Below, one piece after another: positions 1 through 5,579 of a DNA stretch of 9,122 nt; the stretch's first letter is position 1, and each line of letters opens with the position of its first letter. The stretch comes from an uncultured Opitutia bacterium. Its GTDB lineage: Bacteria; Verrucomicrobiota; Verrucomicrobiia; Opitutales; UBA953. Location: NCBI GenBank assembly GCA_903924185.1, contig CAIYAN010000149.1:1-9122 (forward strand), in the 5' to 3' direction. The position numbers were made by a program, and so were the translations under genes. The notes beneath the pieces were generated by a model. That model was not told where the DNA came from, searched no databases, and worked only from the letters and a program-made list of their open reading frames with translations.

Positions 1-44
1 GCTCCCCACCCCCAAGGCGCCCCGTAAGGGCCTAGCCGAGATCA

Positions 45-80
45 AAAATAAACAAAAAGGGCCCCGTTTCCGGGGCCCTT
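45..80 (-). terminator. Rho-independent terminator of the beta-barrel protein gene
   Basis: Positions 57-66 and 71-80 form a perfect 10-bp stem (AAGGGCCCCG / CGGGGCCCTT). Read on the minus strand, the loop is the stable GAAA tetraloop. The stem runs into a T-rich tail (TTTTTGTTTATTTTT, complement of about 45-59). It lies 24 bases beyond the stop codon at 104-106, so it ends transcription of the gene at 104-625. The tail is T-rich only on the minus strand, which fixes the direction. Confidence 0.93.
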
Positions 81-103
81 AGGTTTAACCTCTAATCCTA
101 AGA

Positions 104-625
104 TTAGAAGTTGTAGCGAACCGAAACCGTCTTGAGGTTCGCGCCAACAGCAGCGTCGGTGATGCCGTAAGCAACCGAGAACTGCTTGTTGATGTTGTAA
201 GCGAGCTCGTAGGTGTAAACCTTGGTCGAAGCGGTAGCGCCTGCACCGGAGTTGTAGTCGACACCCACAGCGATTTCGAGACCAGAGACGACTTCCGAGA
301 GGGAGCGGCGGAGGTTCAGGCCAATGGTGGAGTTAGCGTCCTTGTTACCATTACCAACCGAGACGGTGGCGTCGATGCCAGCGCCAACGCCCTTGAAGAC
401 GTAGCCGAGGGCGTAAGACGTACCGGTGTTATAGTTGTCGCCGGTCGAGATCGTCGCGAGGACGTTCGAGCTACCCAAGAAGGCCGAAGCCGACAGGGTG
501 GTGTTCTGTCCCTGGCGGGCGACAGTAACGCGGTTGTAGGAAAGACCGGACGGAGCAGCAGCGGTTTGAGCCGATGCAGCAGCAGCGAGGGTCGTGATGG
601 TGATGATAGGTAGGATATGCTTCAT
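104..625 (-). CDS. Secreted small outer-membrane beta-barrel-like protein
   Basis: A 173-residue protein of no family I can name. Residues 1-20 are a clear Sec signal peptide: Met-Lys-His, a hydrophobic stretch, then Ala-rich ASA-Q, with cleavage expected after Ala19. The mature part has no hydrophobic helix. It shows alternating polar/hydrophobic segments of 8-11 residues separated by Gly/Asn/Asp-rich turns, and it ends in VSVRYNF. A C-terminal aromatic residue with alternating residues before it is the usual signal of BAM-inserted outer-membrane barrels. The size would fit about eight strands. The ATG at 625 was chosen over an in-frame ATG at 685 because only the later start puts the signal peptide at the N-terminus. 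No Shine-Dalgarno is visible. The gene has its own terminator and looks monocistronic. Porin or structural roles are both possible; the substrate is unknown. Confidence 0.8.
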   Translation of the reverse strand: MKHILPIITITTLAAAASAQTAAAPSGLSYNRVTVARQGQNTTLSASAFLGSSNVLATISTGDNYNTGTSYALGYVFKGVGAGIDATVSVGNGNKDANSTIGLNLRRSLSEVVSGLEIAVGVDYNSGAGATASTKVYTYELAYNINKQFSVAYGITDAAVGANLKTVSVRYNF

Positions 626-962
626 AGCGGTGACACTATTGCTACAGGTCTGAAACAAAATCAAGCACAAATTGTCGATTTCCAATCAGAGGCTAAAAAC
701 CCCCTTATTATGCACAGTTCATTCACACCCCCTGTGAATAAGACTGGGGAGCCATGATGGTGATGCCTTTACGAAACTACCTTCCGGCCATCTGGGGACG
801 GCTTCGACCTATTTTAGGCAATAGAATGAGGGGCTAGCCGGTGCAGCCCTACCCGGCCGAGTGCCTCAAAAGCGCCATCCCTAGCCTCGGCCTTTGAAAC
901 CTAGCGCACCCCTCAGCTCCCTACCCCTATAGAGAGGATGAGGTGCCCCGGAGCTGGCCAAC
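626..962. other. Intergenic region between the beta-barrel gene and rpmE2
   Basis: No convincing gene is seen in this 337-bp stretch. The half near 626-740 should hold the promoter of the minus-strand barrel gene. A CATAAT (complement of 707-712) could be a -10 box, but no good -35 box sits at the right distance. The dyad at 721-739 is annotated separately. Farther right, 914-920 and 950-956 form a 7-bp inverted repeat (CAGCTCC / GGAGCTG) around a 29-base loop. It lies just beyond the rpmE2 terminator and its role is unknown. The rest shows no structure I can support. Confidence 0.6.
721..739. promoter_or_regulatory. Perfect dyad ATTCACA-CCCCC-TGTGAAT, candidate operator
   Basis: Two perfect 7-bp arms (721-727 and 733-739) flank five cytosines. 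A nested pair, CACAG at 713-717 and CTGTG at 732-736, gives an alternative pairing. The dyad lies about 100 bases upstream of the start at 625. It falls where a -35 box would be if CATAAT (complement of 707-712) is the -10. The half-site resembles CRP-type TGTGA but points the opposite way, so I do not assign it to that family. An operator or a short RNA hairpin are both possible. Confidence 0.4.
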
Positions 963-994
963 AAAAAACCCGCCAGGCGAACCGGGCGGGCTTT
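963..994 (-). terminator. Rho-independent terminator of rpmJ-rpmE2
   Basis: On the minus strand a GC-only 6-bp stem (CCCGCC / GGCGGG, complement of 985-990 and 969-974) is followed at once by TTTTTTGT (complement of 961-968). An A-run on the other side (complement of 992-994) extends the pairing past a one-base bulge. It lies 22 bases downstream of the rpmE2 stop at 1017-1019, the right place to end the ribosomal protein transcript. Confidence 0.85.
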
Positions 995-1016
995 GAGACG
1001 GTCGCCGTAGGGCGAC

Positions 1017-1259
1017 TTACTTGCGGCGGAACTTCGAGTTGAACTTCTCGACGCGGCCAGCGGAGTCGACGAAGCGCTTCTCGCCGGTGTAGGCCGGGTG
1101 GGAATCCATGGTCACTTCGCGGCGGATCACGAAGTGCTCCACGCCATCAATGACCTTGGTTTCCTTCGACTTGAGGGTCGAACGGGTAGTGAACTCGCGG
1201 TTCGTGGAGACGTCCACAAAGACCACAGGGTTGTATTCAGGATGACCTTCCTTCTTCAT
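1017..1259 (-). CDS. rpmE2: Large-subunit ribosomal protein bL31, type B
   Basis: An 80-residue protein, the usual length for type B L31, a component of the large ribosomal subunit near the inter-subunit bridge. The N-terminus has the family's KK-x-x-HPEY-x-PVVF-x-D pattern (residues 2-16), and SHPAYTG lies in the C-terminal half. There is no cysteine at all, so the CxxC zinc site of type A L31 is missing; this defines the zinc-independent form. The start is the ATG at 1257-1259. The frame stays open upstream to 1361, but that part overlaps rpmJ in another frame and does not look like L31. No Shine-Dalgarno is visible. Only 23 bases separate it from the rpmJ stop, so the two are surely co-transcribed, with a terminator following at 963-994. 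Confidence 0.95.
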   Translation of the reverse strand: MKKEGHPEYNPVVFVDVSTNREFTTRSTLKSKETKVIDGVEHFVIRREVTMDSHPAYTGEKRFVDSAGRVEKFNSKFRRK

Positions 1260-1282
1260 ATAAATCAGGGGTTTGCTAGGGG

Positions 1283-1408
1283 TTAACCTTGGCGGGCTTT
1301 GTAGCGCGGGTGCGTCTTGTTGATCACATAAATGCGACCTTTGCGACGGACGACCTGGCAATTAGGGTGGCGCTTCTTGAGCGACTTGAGGGAGGAGGAG
1401 ACTTTCAT
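1283..1408 (-). CDS. rpmJ: Large-subunit ribosomal protein bL36, zinc-free (YkgO-like) type
   Basis: A 41-codon gene starting at the ATG at 1406-1408 and stopping with TAA at 1283-1285. The product begins MKVSSSLKSLKKRHPNCQ, continues with VVRRKGRIYVI, and ends HPRYKARQG, the L36 pattern. It carries the three-residue insertion (RHP) typical of the second L36 type (E. coli YkgO). Of the classical C-x-x-C...C...H zinc ligands only Cys17 remains; the others are Lys, Asn30 and Tyr36, so zinc binding is not expected. It is first in a two-gene operon with rpmE2. A TTGACA box lies upstream (1464-1469). No Shine-Dalgarno precedes the start. L36 sits in the large subunit and helps fold 23S rRNA. Confidence 0.95.
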   Translation of the reverse strand: MKVSSSLKSLKKRHPNCQVVRRKGRIYVINKTHPRYKARQG

Positions 1409-1440
1409 GGTCTTGGGCCGAGGAATACGGCAGGTCGGCC

Positions 1441-1469
1441 AACAAAGCCCGCCCGCACACGGCTGTCAA
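1441..1469 (-). promoter_or_regulatory. Candidate sigma-70-type promoter of rpmJ-rpmE2
   Basis: On the minus strand a perfect TTGACA (complement of 1464-1469) is followed after exactly 17 bases by TTTGTT (complement of 1441-1446). The -10 box matches TATAAT in only three positions. Transcription would start near 1434, giving a leader of about 26 bases. The divergent acetyltransferase gene at 1522 shares this 113-bp region. Its best -10 is TAAAAT at 1499-1504, without a good -35. I see no palindrome that I could call a Zur box. Confidence 0.45.
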
Positions 1470-1521
1470 CGGGATTTCCTTGGCTGGACGCATTAGCTTA
1501 AAATCGACAGGATTGACGGCC

Positions 1522-2022
1522 ATGGAAGCTCGCATCCGCTTGGCCGAAGAGGCCGACGCCCAGGCCATTAATTCGGTCTATAATCACTATGTCCGGACCA
1601 GTACCTGTACCTGGCACCTGACCGAAGAGACCGCAGAGGGCCGTATTCATTGGCTCAAAGGGCGTTCGCGGGTCCACCCCGTACTGGTCGTCGAGGTCGA
1701 AGGCAAGGTCGTGGGTTGGGGCTCCCTCTCCACTTATAACAGCCGCCAAGGCTGGTCGGCGACGGTCGAGGATTCGATCTTCATCCACCACGAGCACCAC
1801 GGCAAGGGGCTCGGGAAGCGCGTCCTACGCGAACTCCTCACTCGGGCCGAGGCTCTGGGGCATAAATCGGTCATCGCCCGCATCTCTGGCGAACAGGCCG
1901 CCAGTTTAAAACTACACGAAGCCTGCGGGTTCACGCATGCCGGCCTACTTAAAGGCGTCGGCCATAAGTTCGGCCAAGACCTTGATTGCGCCTACATGCT
2001 CAAGTCACTGCGGAAGCCCTGA
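1522..2022 (+). CDS. GNAT N-acetyltransferase, phosphinothricin/methionine-sulfone acetyltransferase-like
   Basis: A 166-residue cytosolic acetyl-CoA-dependent acetyltransferase, the full length of a single GNAT domain. It follows the layout of the PAT/Bar/MddA (YncA) branch. IRLAEEADAQAINSVYNHYV opens the N-terminus and T-E-E-T-A-E-G-R-I-H-W lies at 34-44. The central VVGWGSLSTYNSRQGW-x-x-T-V-E-D-S segment follows at 63-85. The acetyl-CoA pyrophosphate loop is H-G-K-G-L-G at 93-98. S-L-K-L-H-E-A-C-G-F at 128-137 and G-H-K-F-G at 147-151 complete it. Relatives acetylate the amino group of phosphinothricin, methionine sulfone or sulfoximine; the real substrate here cannot be read off. The ATG at 1522 is preferred over an in-frame TTG at 1480 because homologous sequence begins right after it; a weak AGGA lies 9 bases before it. 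The gene stands alone, divergent from rpmJ. Confidence 0.88.
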   Translation: MEARIRLAEEADAQAINSVYNHYVRTSTCTWHLTEETAEGRIHWLKGRSRVHPVLVVEVEGKVVGWGSLSTYNSRQGWSATVEDSIFIHHEHHGKGLGKRVLRELLTRAEALGHKSVIARISGEQAASLKLHEACGFTHAGLLKGVGHKFGQDLDCAYMLKSLRKP

Positions 2023-2024
2023 CC

Positions 2025-2052
2025 TTGACACCCGCAGACCAAGCCCTTTGCT
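2025..2052 (+). promoter_or_regulatory. Candidate promoter of tRNA-Leu
   Basis: A perfect TTGACA at 2025-2030 directly follows the acetyltransferase stop. After 16 bases comes TTTGCT (2047-2052). Initiation would fall near 2059, ten bases before the mature tRNA 5' end. The same combination of a perfect -35 with a TTTG(T/C)T box is seen before rpmJ, which lends it some weight. The -10 match itself is poor. Confidence 0.4.
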
Positions 2053-2068
2053 CGACCTCTTGTTAGTC

Positions 2069-2150
2069 GCTCAGGTGGTGGAATGGCAGACACGCTAGAT
2101 TCAGGTTCTAGTGCCCATAAAGCGTAAGGGTTCAAGTCCCTTCCTGAGCA
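2069..2150 (+). tRNA. tRNA-Leu, anticodon CAG
   Basis: A complete cloverleaf. The 7-bp acceptor stem is GCTCAGG (2069-2075) with CCTGAGC (2143-2149), and the discriminator is A2150. The D-arm carries GGTGGTGGAATGGCAGACAC features typical of tRNA-Leu. The anticodon stem is CTAGA (2095-2099) with TCTAG (2107-2111) around loop TTCAGGT, so the anticodon CAG is at 2102-2104 and reads CUG. A long class II variable arm follows. The T-arm is AAGGG-TTCAAGT-CCCTT. The 3' CCA is not encoded: CCC follows the discriminator, so CCA must be added enzymatically. A short T-run (2154-2157) follows and may aid termination. Confidence 0.96.
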
Positions 2151-2167
2151 CCCTTTTCTCCACCCGT

Positions 2168-2193
2168 CCTCTCTCCGAGGCGAGTGAGAGAGG
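2168..2193. repeat. Perfect 8-bp inverted repeat between convergent genes
   Basis: CCTCTCTC (2168-2175) pairs perfectly with GAGAGAGG (2186-2193) around a 10-base loop. It lies between the tRNA-Leu and the stop codon of the convergent membrane protein gene (2196-2198). Neither strand has a T-run after the stem, so it is not a standard intrinsic terminator. It may still block or stabilise the two converging transcripts. Confidence 0.4.
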
Positions 2194-2195
2194 GC

Positions 2196-2546
2196 CTACC
2201 CGCCCCGCTCGTTTAGATGCAAGCGGTGCAGGATACGATGCAGGATCGGCGCGATGAGGATCGAAAAGGTCGTCAGGAAAGCCACGCCGCTGAAGACCGC
2301 ATAGGCCGAGGCGAAAATCTTGGCTGCATCGCTCGGCATCGGCGAAACGGGCCCCATGCCCGTGAGAATCATGCTAGCGTTCAACAAGGCGTCGACCCAG
2401 CCCAAATCACCAATCCAGTGATAGCCCGCCATGCCGACTAGCAGCGAGACCGCCAAAAAAGCCGCGGAGTAACCAGCGAACTTCAGCAAACGACGGGCAA
2501 AATGATCCCGGCTGGCTAAAGGCTGACGGTGGTGTTCGAACGACAT
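2196..2546 (-). CDS. Two-helix membrane protein resembling a potassium-channel pore module without filter
   Basis: A 116-residue inner-membrane protein. After a charged N-terminus (residues 1-22) comes TM1 (about 24-45), then an amphipathic half-helix with a short loop (50-70), TM2 (about 78-100), and a basic C-terminal tail (ILHRILHRLHL). This TM-pore helix-TM order, and D-A-L-L-N-A-S-M-I-L-T-G-M-G-P-V at 52-67, align well with two-TM potassium channel modules (compare D-A-x-x-x-x-x-x-x-x-T-T-V-G-Y-G-D). The filter Tyr and second Gly are replaced by Pro66 and Val67, so potassium selectivity is not expected. I recall similar unassigned proteins in other bacteria, but no function is known to me. 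The start at 2546 was chosen because the upstream in-frame extension (to 2630) looks non-coding and would run over a good promoter. Confidence 0.7.
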   Translation of the reverse strand: MSFEHHRQPLASRDHFARRLLKFAGYSAAFLAVSLLVGMAGYHWIGDLGWVDALLNASMILTGMGPVSPMPSDAAKIFASAYAVFSGVAFLTTFSILIAPILHRILHRLHLNERGG

Positions 2547-2552
2547 TCCATG

Positions 2553-2581
2553 GATATACGCCCTGGTAGCGTAAGTTCCAA
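2553..2581 (-). promoter_or_regulatory. Candidate promoter of the two-helix membrane protein, predicting a leaderless mRNA
   Basis: On the minus strand TTGGAA (complement of 2576-2581) and TATATC (complement of 2553-2558) are spaced by exactly 17 bases. Each box matches the consensus in four positions. The -10 ends seven bases before the A of the ATG at 2546, so transcription would begin at or within a base of the start codon. Confidence 0.45.
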
Positions 2582-2620
2582 TAGAATCCACCCCGCCCAA
2601 GGCCCCCAAACGCGAGCTCC

Positions 2621-2678
2621 GCCCTGACACTAGGGATTCTTCCTCATAACGATTGTTGTATCCAATAACCCTCAGGGC
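2621..2678. promoter_or_regulatory. Paired CCCT/AGGG dyads upstream of the hybrid kinase gene
   Basis: Two small palindromes lie in the divergent region before 2696: CCCT-GACACT-AGGG at 2622-2635 and CCCT-C-AGGG at 2669-2677. The outer arms also pair with each other as GCCCTGA (2621-2627) and TCAGGGC (2672-2678). They could be protein-binding half-sites or alternative RNA hairpins in a leader. No strong sigma-70 promoter for the kinase is visible here; TTGTTG at 2654-2659 is the best -35-like string. This is a structural observation only. Confidence 0.3.
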
Positions 2679-2695
2679 ATCTTAGTAAAACACGT

Positions 2696-5329
2696 ATGGC
2701 GGATCTTTCGACGCTGCCGGACCTCCTTCCTTGGCCCTTCTTGGTCTGTAACCGCCAAGGCTTGGTGCTGTACGCCAATGAACTGGTGTCGCGGACGCTC
2801 GGGCGCCGCATCAAAGCGGGCACCCACGTCGACCACCTCTTCCTCGAGCTCGACGACGGGCGAGCCGCCTCCACCCTGCTCTTCTCCGCCGCCCGCTGGT
2901 CCGCCTGGAGTGGCATCCTCGAGACCCGCGACCCACAACGCATCCGGGAAATTAAATCGGTCCGCGTCATCCTCCAGCCCGACCCCAAGCACGCGGACCA
3001 AGTCTGGCTGATTTTCTCCGACGACGCGCAGGTCAACGGTTCCGCCTTACTGACCCCGCGTTCGGAAATGAGCCTAGCCCGGACGCTCATCGATAACTCG
3101 CCGGACTTCATCATCCTGCGCGACCTCAGCGGCCGCATCCTCCACACGAGCCGGAACCTCGATGAATTCATTGCCCTGCCACACCGCGGCGCCGCCGTGG
3201 ACCTCACCCTCGAAGACATCCTCGCTCCCGAAACCGCCGCCCGCTTCAAGGCCCTCGACGCGGAAGTCATCCAGCACGGCCAAAGCGTCCGCCATCAAGG
3301 CATGGACTTTACCAACCTCCAAGGCACGACGCGCCACATCAGCGTCGTCCACGAACGCATCAAGGGTGGTAACGGCTTACCCGCCGGCCTGCTGACCTTC
3401 GCCAGTAATATCACGGACTCGACCAAGGAACAGAACCGGCTCCGGATCGCGCTCGAGAAAGCCGAAGAACTCGGTGCCGCTAAATCGCAATTCGTCGCAA
3501 ACATCACTCACGAGATTCGTAACCCCATCAACGCCATCCAAGGGCTTTGTGAAACGGCCCTGGAATCGCCGGCCCACGCCACCGAAGAAGCGTTCCAAAA
3601 AATCCAGCGGTGCGCCGTGGACCTAGAAGAGATGATCAAGGACGTCCTCGACTTCGCCCGCCTCGATCGCGGACACATCACCATCGAGCAGATTCCCTTC
3701 AACCCCATCCGGGCGCTCGAAGAAACGATGGCCCAGTTCCATCAGCAGGCCCGCCGCAAGGGCATTGAGTTCGCCGCCCTGACTGCGCCCGATGCGCCCC
3801 ACAGCGTGCTGGGCGACCCCGTGAAATTTCGCCGCATCCTATCCAACCTCATCGGCAACGCGGTCAAGTTCACTGAAACCGGCCACGTCCACTGCCACCT
3901 TGAATTCGAGCCGCGGAGCGAGGGTCTCCGCACCCGTATCATCGTCGATGATACCGGCATTGGCATCCCGATTAACCGCCTCGAAAGCATCTTCGACCCG
4001 TTCACCCAAGCCGACGCCACGACCACGCGGCGCTTCGGTGGCACGGGCTTGGGCCTGACGATTGTCCGAAACCTCGCCCAAGCGATGGATGGTTACGTCA
4101 AGGTGCAGAGCGAACCAAACAAGGGCAGCCGCTTCACGGCTGCGCTCATGTTCGCCGTCGACCCGGCGGAAAGAGCCCGAGCCTTACCCTCCCTGCGCGA
4201 TGAACGCGTACTGATCGCCGGAGGGAGTCCGGCGATGCGCCAATGGCTCTTACAATGCATCCGCCATCGGGAAGGCCATGGCCTCAGCGTGGCAACCAAT
4301 GAAGAGGCTGAAAACGCCTGGCAGGCCGCCGCGGCCAGCGGCGAGCCTTTTACCCGGGCCTTACTGGACCTCCCCGATGATATTAACCCAAAGCTGCCGG
4401 CCATCCCGCGGGAATTGGTAATCCTCCTGACCTCCCCTGACCTCGAGCTCCGTGGCTTTAAGCAGCTGCACAAACCACTAACGCTCACTTCGCTCTGGTC
4501 CGAACTCGGGCACCACCAACCCGGTCCGGAAGAACAACCAGCGACGCCGCTAGCAGCGACTCCCCGCCGCCACCTGCGAATTCTCGTCGCCGAGGATAAT
4601 GAAGTGAATCGTGAGGTGACGGTCTCCCGCCTCAAGCGGGCCGGCCATGAGGTGAGCGCAACCGTCGATGGTGCCGCAGCCCTGGAACTCTGGGGCATTA
4701 AGGAATTTGATGTGGCCGTGCTCGATATTCAAATGCCCCTGGTCGACGGCATCGGGGTCGCAGAGGGTATCCGTTCCGCCGAGTTCCAAACGGGACGCCG
4801 ACGCACAATCATCCTCGCACTCACCGCCATGACCCAAGAGAGCGACCGCGTCCGCTGTGAACAAGCCGGGTTCGATGGCTACCTGTCCAAGCCGATGCGT
4901 GGCGCTGACTTAATCACTAAAATCGACCAACTGGTCGGCGAGTCTGCGGACCCCACGAACACCAACGAATTCCAAGCGGCCTTGGGCGAACTCGATGAAG
5001 AAGAGGCTGAAGACCTTCGCTGCGCCGCCCGCTCCTTCCTCCGCCATGGCCCCCAAATGGTCGCTGACCTGGAGGCCGCCCTCAATCAGGGAGACCCCGA
5101 AACGGTCATGCGCCAAGCCCACGGGGTCAAAGGCATGCTGGCCCTCATGGGATGTATCGAACTCTCCCGGGTCGCCGCCCAACTCGAACGTACGCCGGGC
5201 CTACCCCCTGCCGCAGAAACTTGCCAAAGACTCATCGGTGGCTTGCGAAGCCTGCTTCTGTCCCTTAGTTCTGACGTGAAGCTGACTCCCCATGGGCAAA
5301 CCCAAGATCAAGCCGGAGATCAAGACTGA
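2696..5329 (+). CDS. Soluble tripartite hybrid sensor histidine kinase (PAS-PAS-HisKA-HATPase-REC-REC-Hpt)
   Basis: An 877-residue sensor kinase with no transmembrane segment, so it should sense a cytosolic signal. Domains in order: a PAS-like region about 8-110; a second PAS about 125-245; a short coiled linker; HisKA with phospho-acceptor His272 in F-V-A-N-I-T-H-E-I-R-N-P; HATPase with N-box Asn384/Asn388, G1 D-D-T-G-I-G-I (418-424), F-D-P-F (433-436) and G2 G-G-T-G-L-G-L (448-454). Next is a degenerate receiver, about 503-605, with Gly-Gly (509-510) where the acidic pair should be. The intact receiver (628-747) has Glu633/Asp634, phospho-Asp677 in L-D-I-Q-M-P, Thr710 and Lys732 in S-K-P-M. 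The C-terminal Hpt has His809 in A-H-G-V-K-G. The parts allow a full His-Asp-His relay to a partner regulator not in this window. It heads a cluster and its 3' end overlaps clpS by 38 bases. The signal is unknown. Confidence 0.95.
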   Translation: MADLSTLPDLLPWPFLVCNRQGLVLYANELVSRTLGRRIKAGTHVDHLFLELDDGRAASTLLFSAARWSAWSGILETRDPQRIREIKSVRVILQPDPKHADQVWLIFSDDAQVNGSALLTPRSEMSLARTLIDNSPDFIILRDLSGRILHTSRNLDEFIALPHRGAAVDLTLEDILAPETAARFKALDAEVIQHGQSVRHQGMDFTNLQGTTRHISVVHERIKGGNGLPAGLLTFASNITDSTKEQNRLRIALEKAEELGAAKSQFVANITHEIRNPINAIQGLCETALESPAHATEEAFQKIQRCAVDLEEMIKDVLDFARLDRGHITIEQIPFNPIRALEETMAQFHQQARRKGIEFAALTAPDAPHSVLGDPVKFRRILSNLIGNAVKFTETGHVHCHLEFEPRSEGLRTRIIVDDTGIGIPINRLESIFDPFTQADATTTRRFGGTGLGLTIVRNLAQAMDGYVKVQSEPNKGSRFTAALMFAVDPAERARALPSLRDERVLIAGGSPAMRQWLLQCIRHREGHGLSVATNEEAENAWQAAAASGEPFTRALLDLPDDINPKLPAIPRELVILLTSPDLELRGFKQLHKPLTLTSLWSELGHHQPGPEEQPATPLAATPRRHLRILVAEDNEVNREVTVSRLKRAGHEVSATVDGAAALELWGIKEFDVAVLDIQMPLVDGIGVAEGIRSAEFQTGRRRTIILALTAMTQESDRVRCEQAGFDGYLSKPMRGADLITKIDQLVGESADPTNTNEFQAALGELDEEEAEDLRCAARSFLRHGPQMVADLEAALNQGDPETVMRQAHGVKGMLALMGCIELSRVAAQLERTPGLPPAAETCQRLIGGLRSLLLSLSSDVKLTPHGQTQDQAGDQD

Positions 5330-5579
5330 GACGGTCCCCGCCTTAGCGTCCAAGTGGAACGTGGTCGTTCTCAACGACCCCATCAACCTCACCGGCTACG
5401 TAGTGATGGTTTTCATGAATGTTCTCCGCATCCAGCGTGCCCTAGCCCGTAAATACATGCTGCAGGTGCACGAAGAGGGCCGCGCCACCGTCTGGACGGG
5501 TGAACGTGAACGGGCCGAGATGCTCGCCCTCGAGCTCCAACAATGGCACCTGAACGCCTTACTCGAAAAAGATGGCTGA
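5292..5579 (+). CDS. clpS: ClpS, adaptor of the Clp protease for N-degron substrates
   Basis: A 95-residue protein, the normal ClpS length. ClpS binds proteins with destabilising N-terminal residues and hands them to the ClpA/ClpC unfoldase for degradation by ClpP. A flexible N-terminus (1-20) would enter the unfoldase. The core begins W-N-V-V-V-L-N-D-P-I-N (22-32), followed by Y-V-V-M-V-F (36-41), M-L-Q-V-H-E-E-G-R-A (56-65) and the closing L-Q-Q-W-H-L-N-A-L-L-E. Asn28, Asp29 and His60, which hold the substrate's alpha-amino group, are kept. The gate position equivalent to E. coli Met40 appears to be Thr34. The ATG at 5292 is the only start upstream of the core, so overlap with the kinase gene is real. 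There is no Shine-Dalgarno, and translational coupling is likely. ClpA and ClpP are not in the window. Confidence 0.93.
   Translation: MGKPKIKPEIKTETVPALASKWNVVVLNDPINLTGYVVMVFMNVLRIQRALARKYMLQVHEEGRATVWTGERERAEMLALELQQWHLNALLEKDG

Noticed and set aside
104..685. A longer beta-barrel protein starting at 685
   Set aside because: It would bury the clear signal peptide behind 20 extra residues. The ATG at 625 places it at the N-terminus.
754..837. A 27-codon plus-strand frame after GGGGAG in the intergenic region
   Set aside because: The purine run is only two bases from the first ATG, the peptide has no recognisable features, and such short frames are expected by chance.
1017..1361. A longer L31 protein starting at 1361
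   Set aside because: The extra 34 residues overlap rpmJ in a different frame and do not resemble L31; the ATG at 1259 gives the normal family length.
2644..3270. A 208-codon minus-strand frame opposite the start of the kinase, and similar antisense frames at 4093-4698 and 6833-7390
   Set aside because: They are Arg/Ser/Ala-rich shadows of well-supported genes on the plus strand, with no domain of their own.
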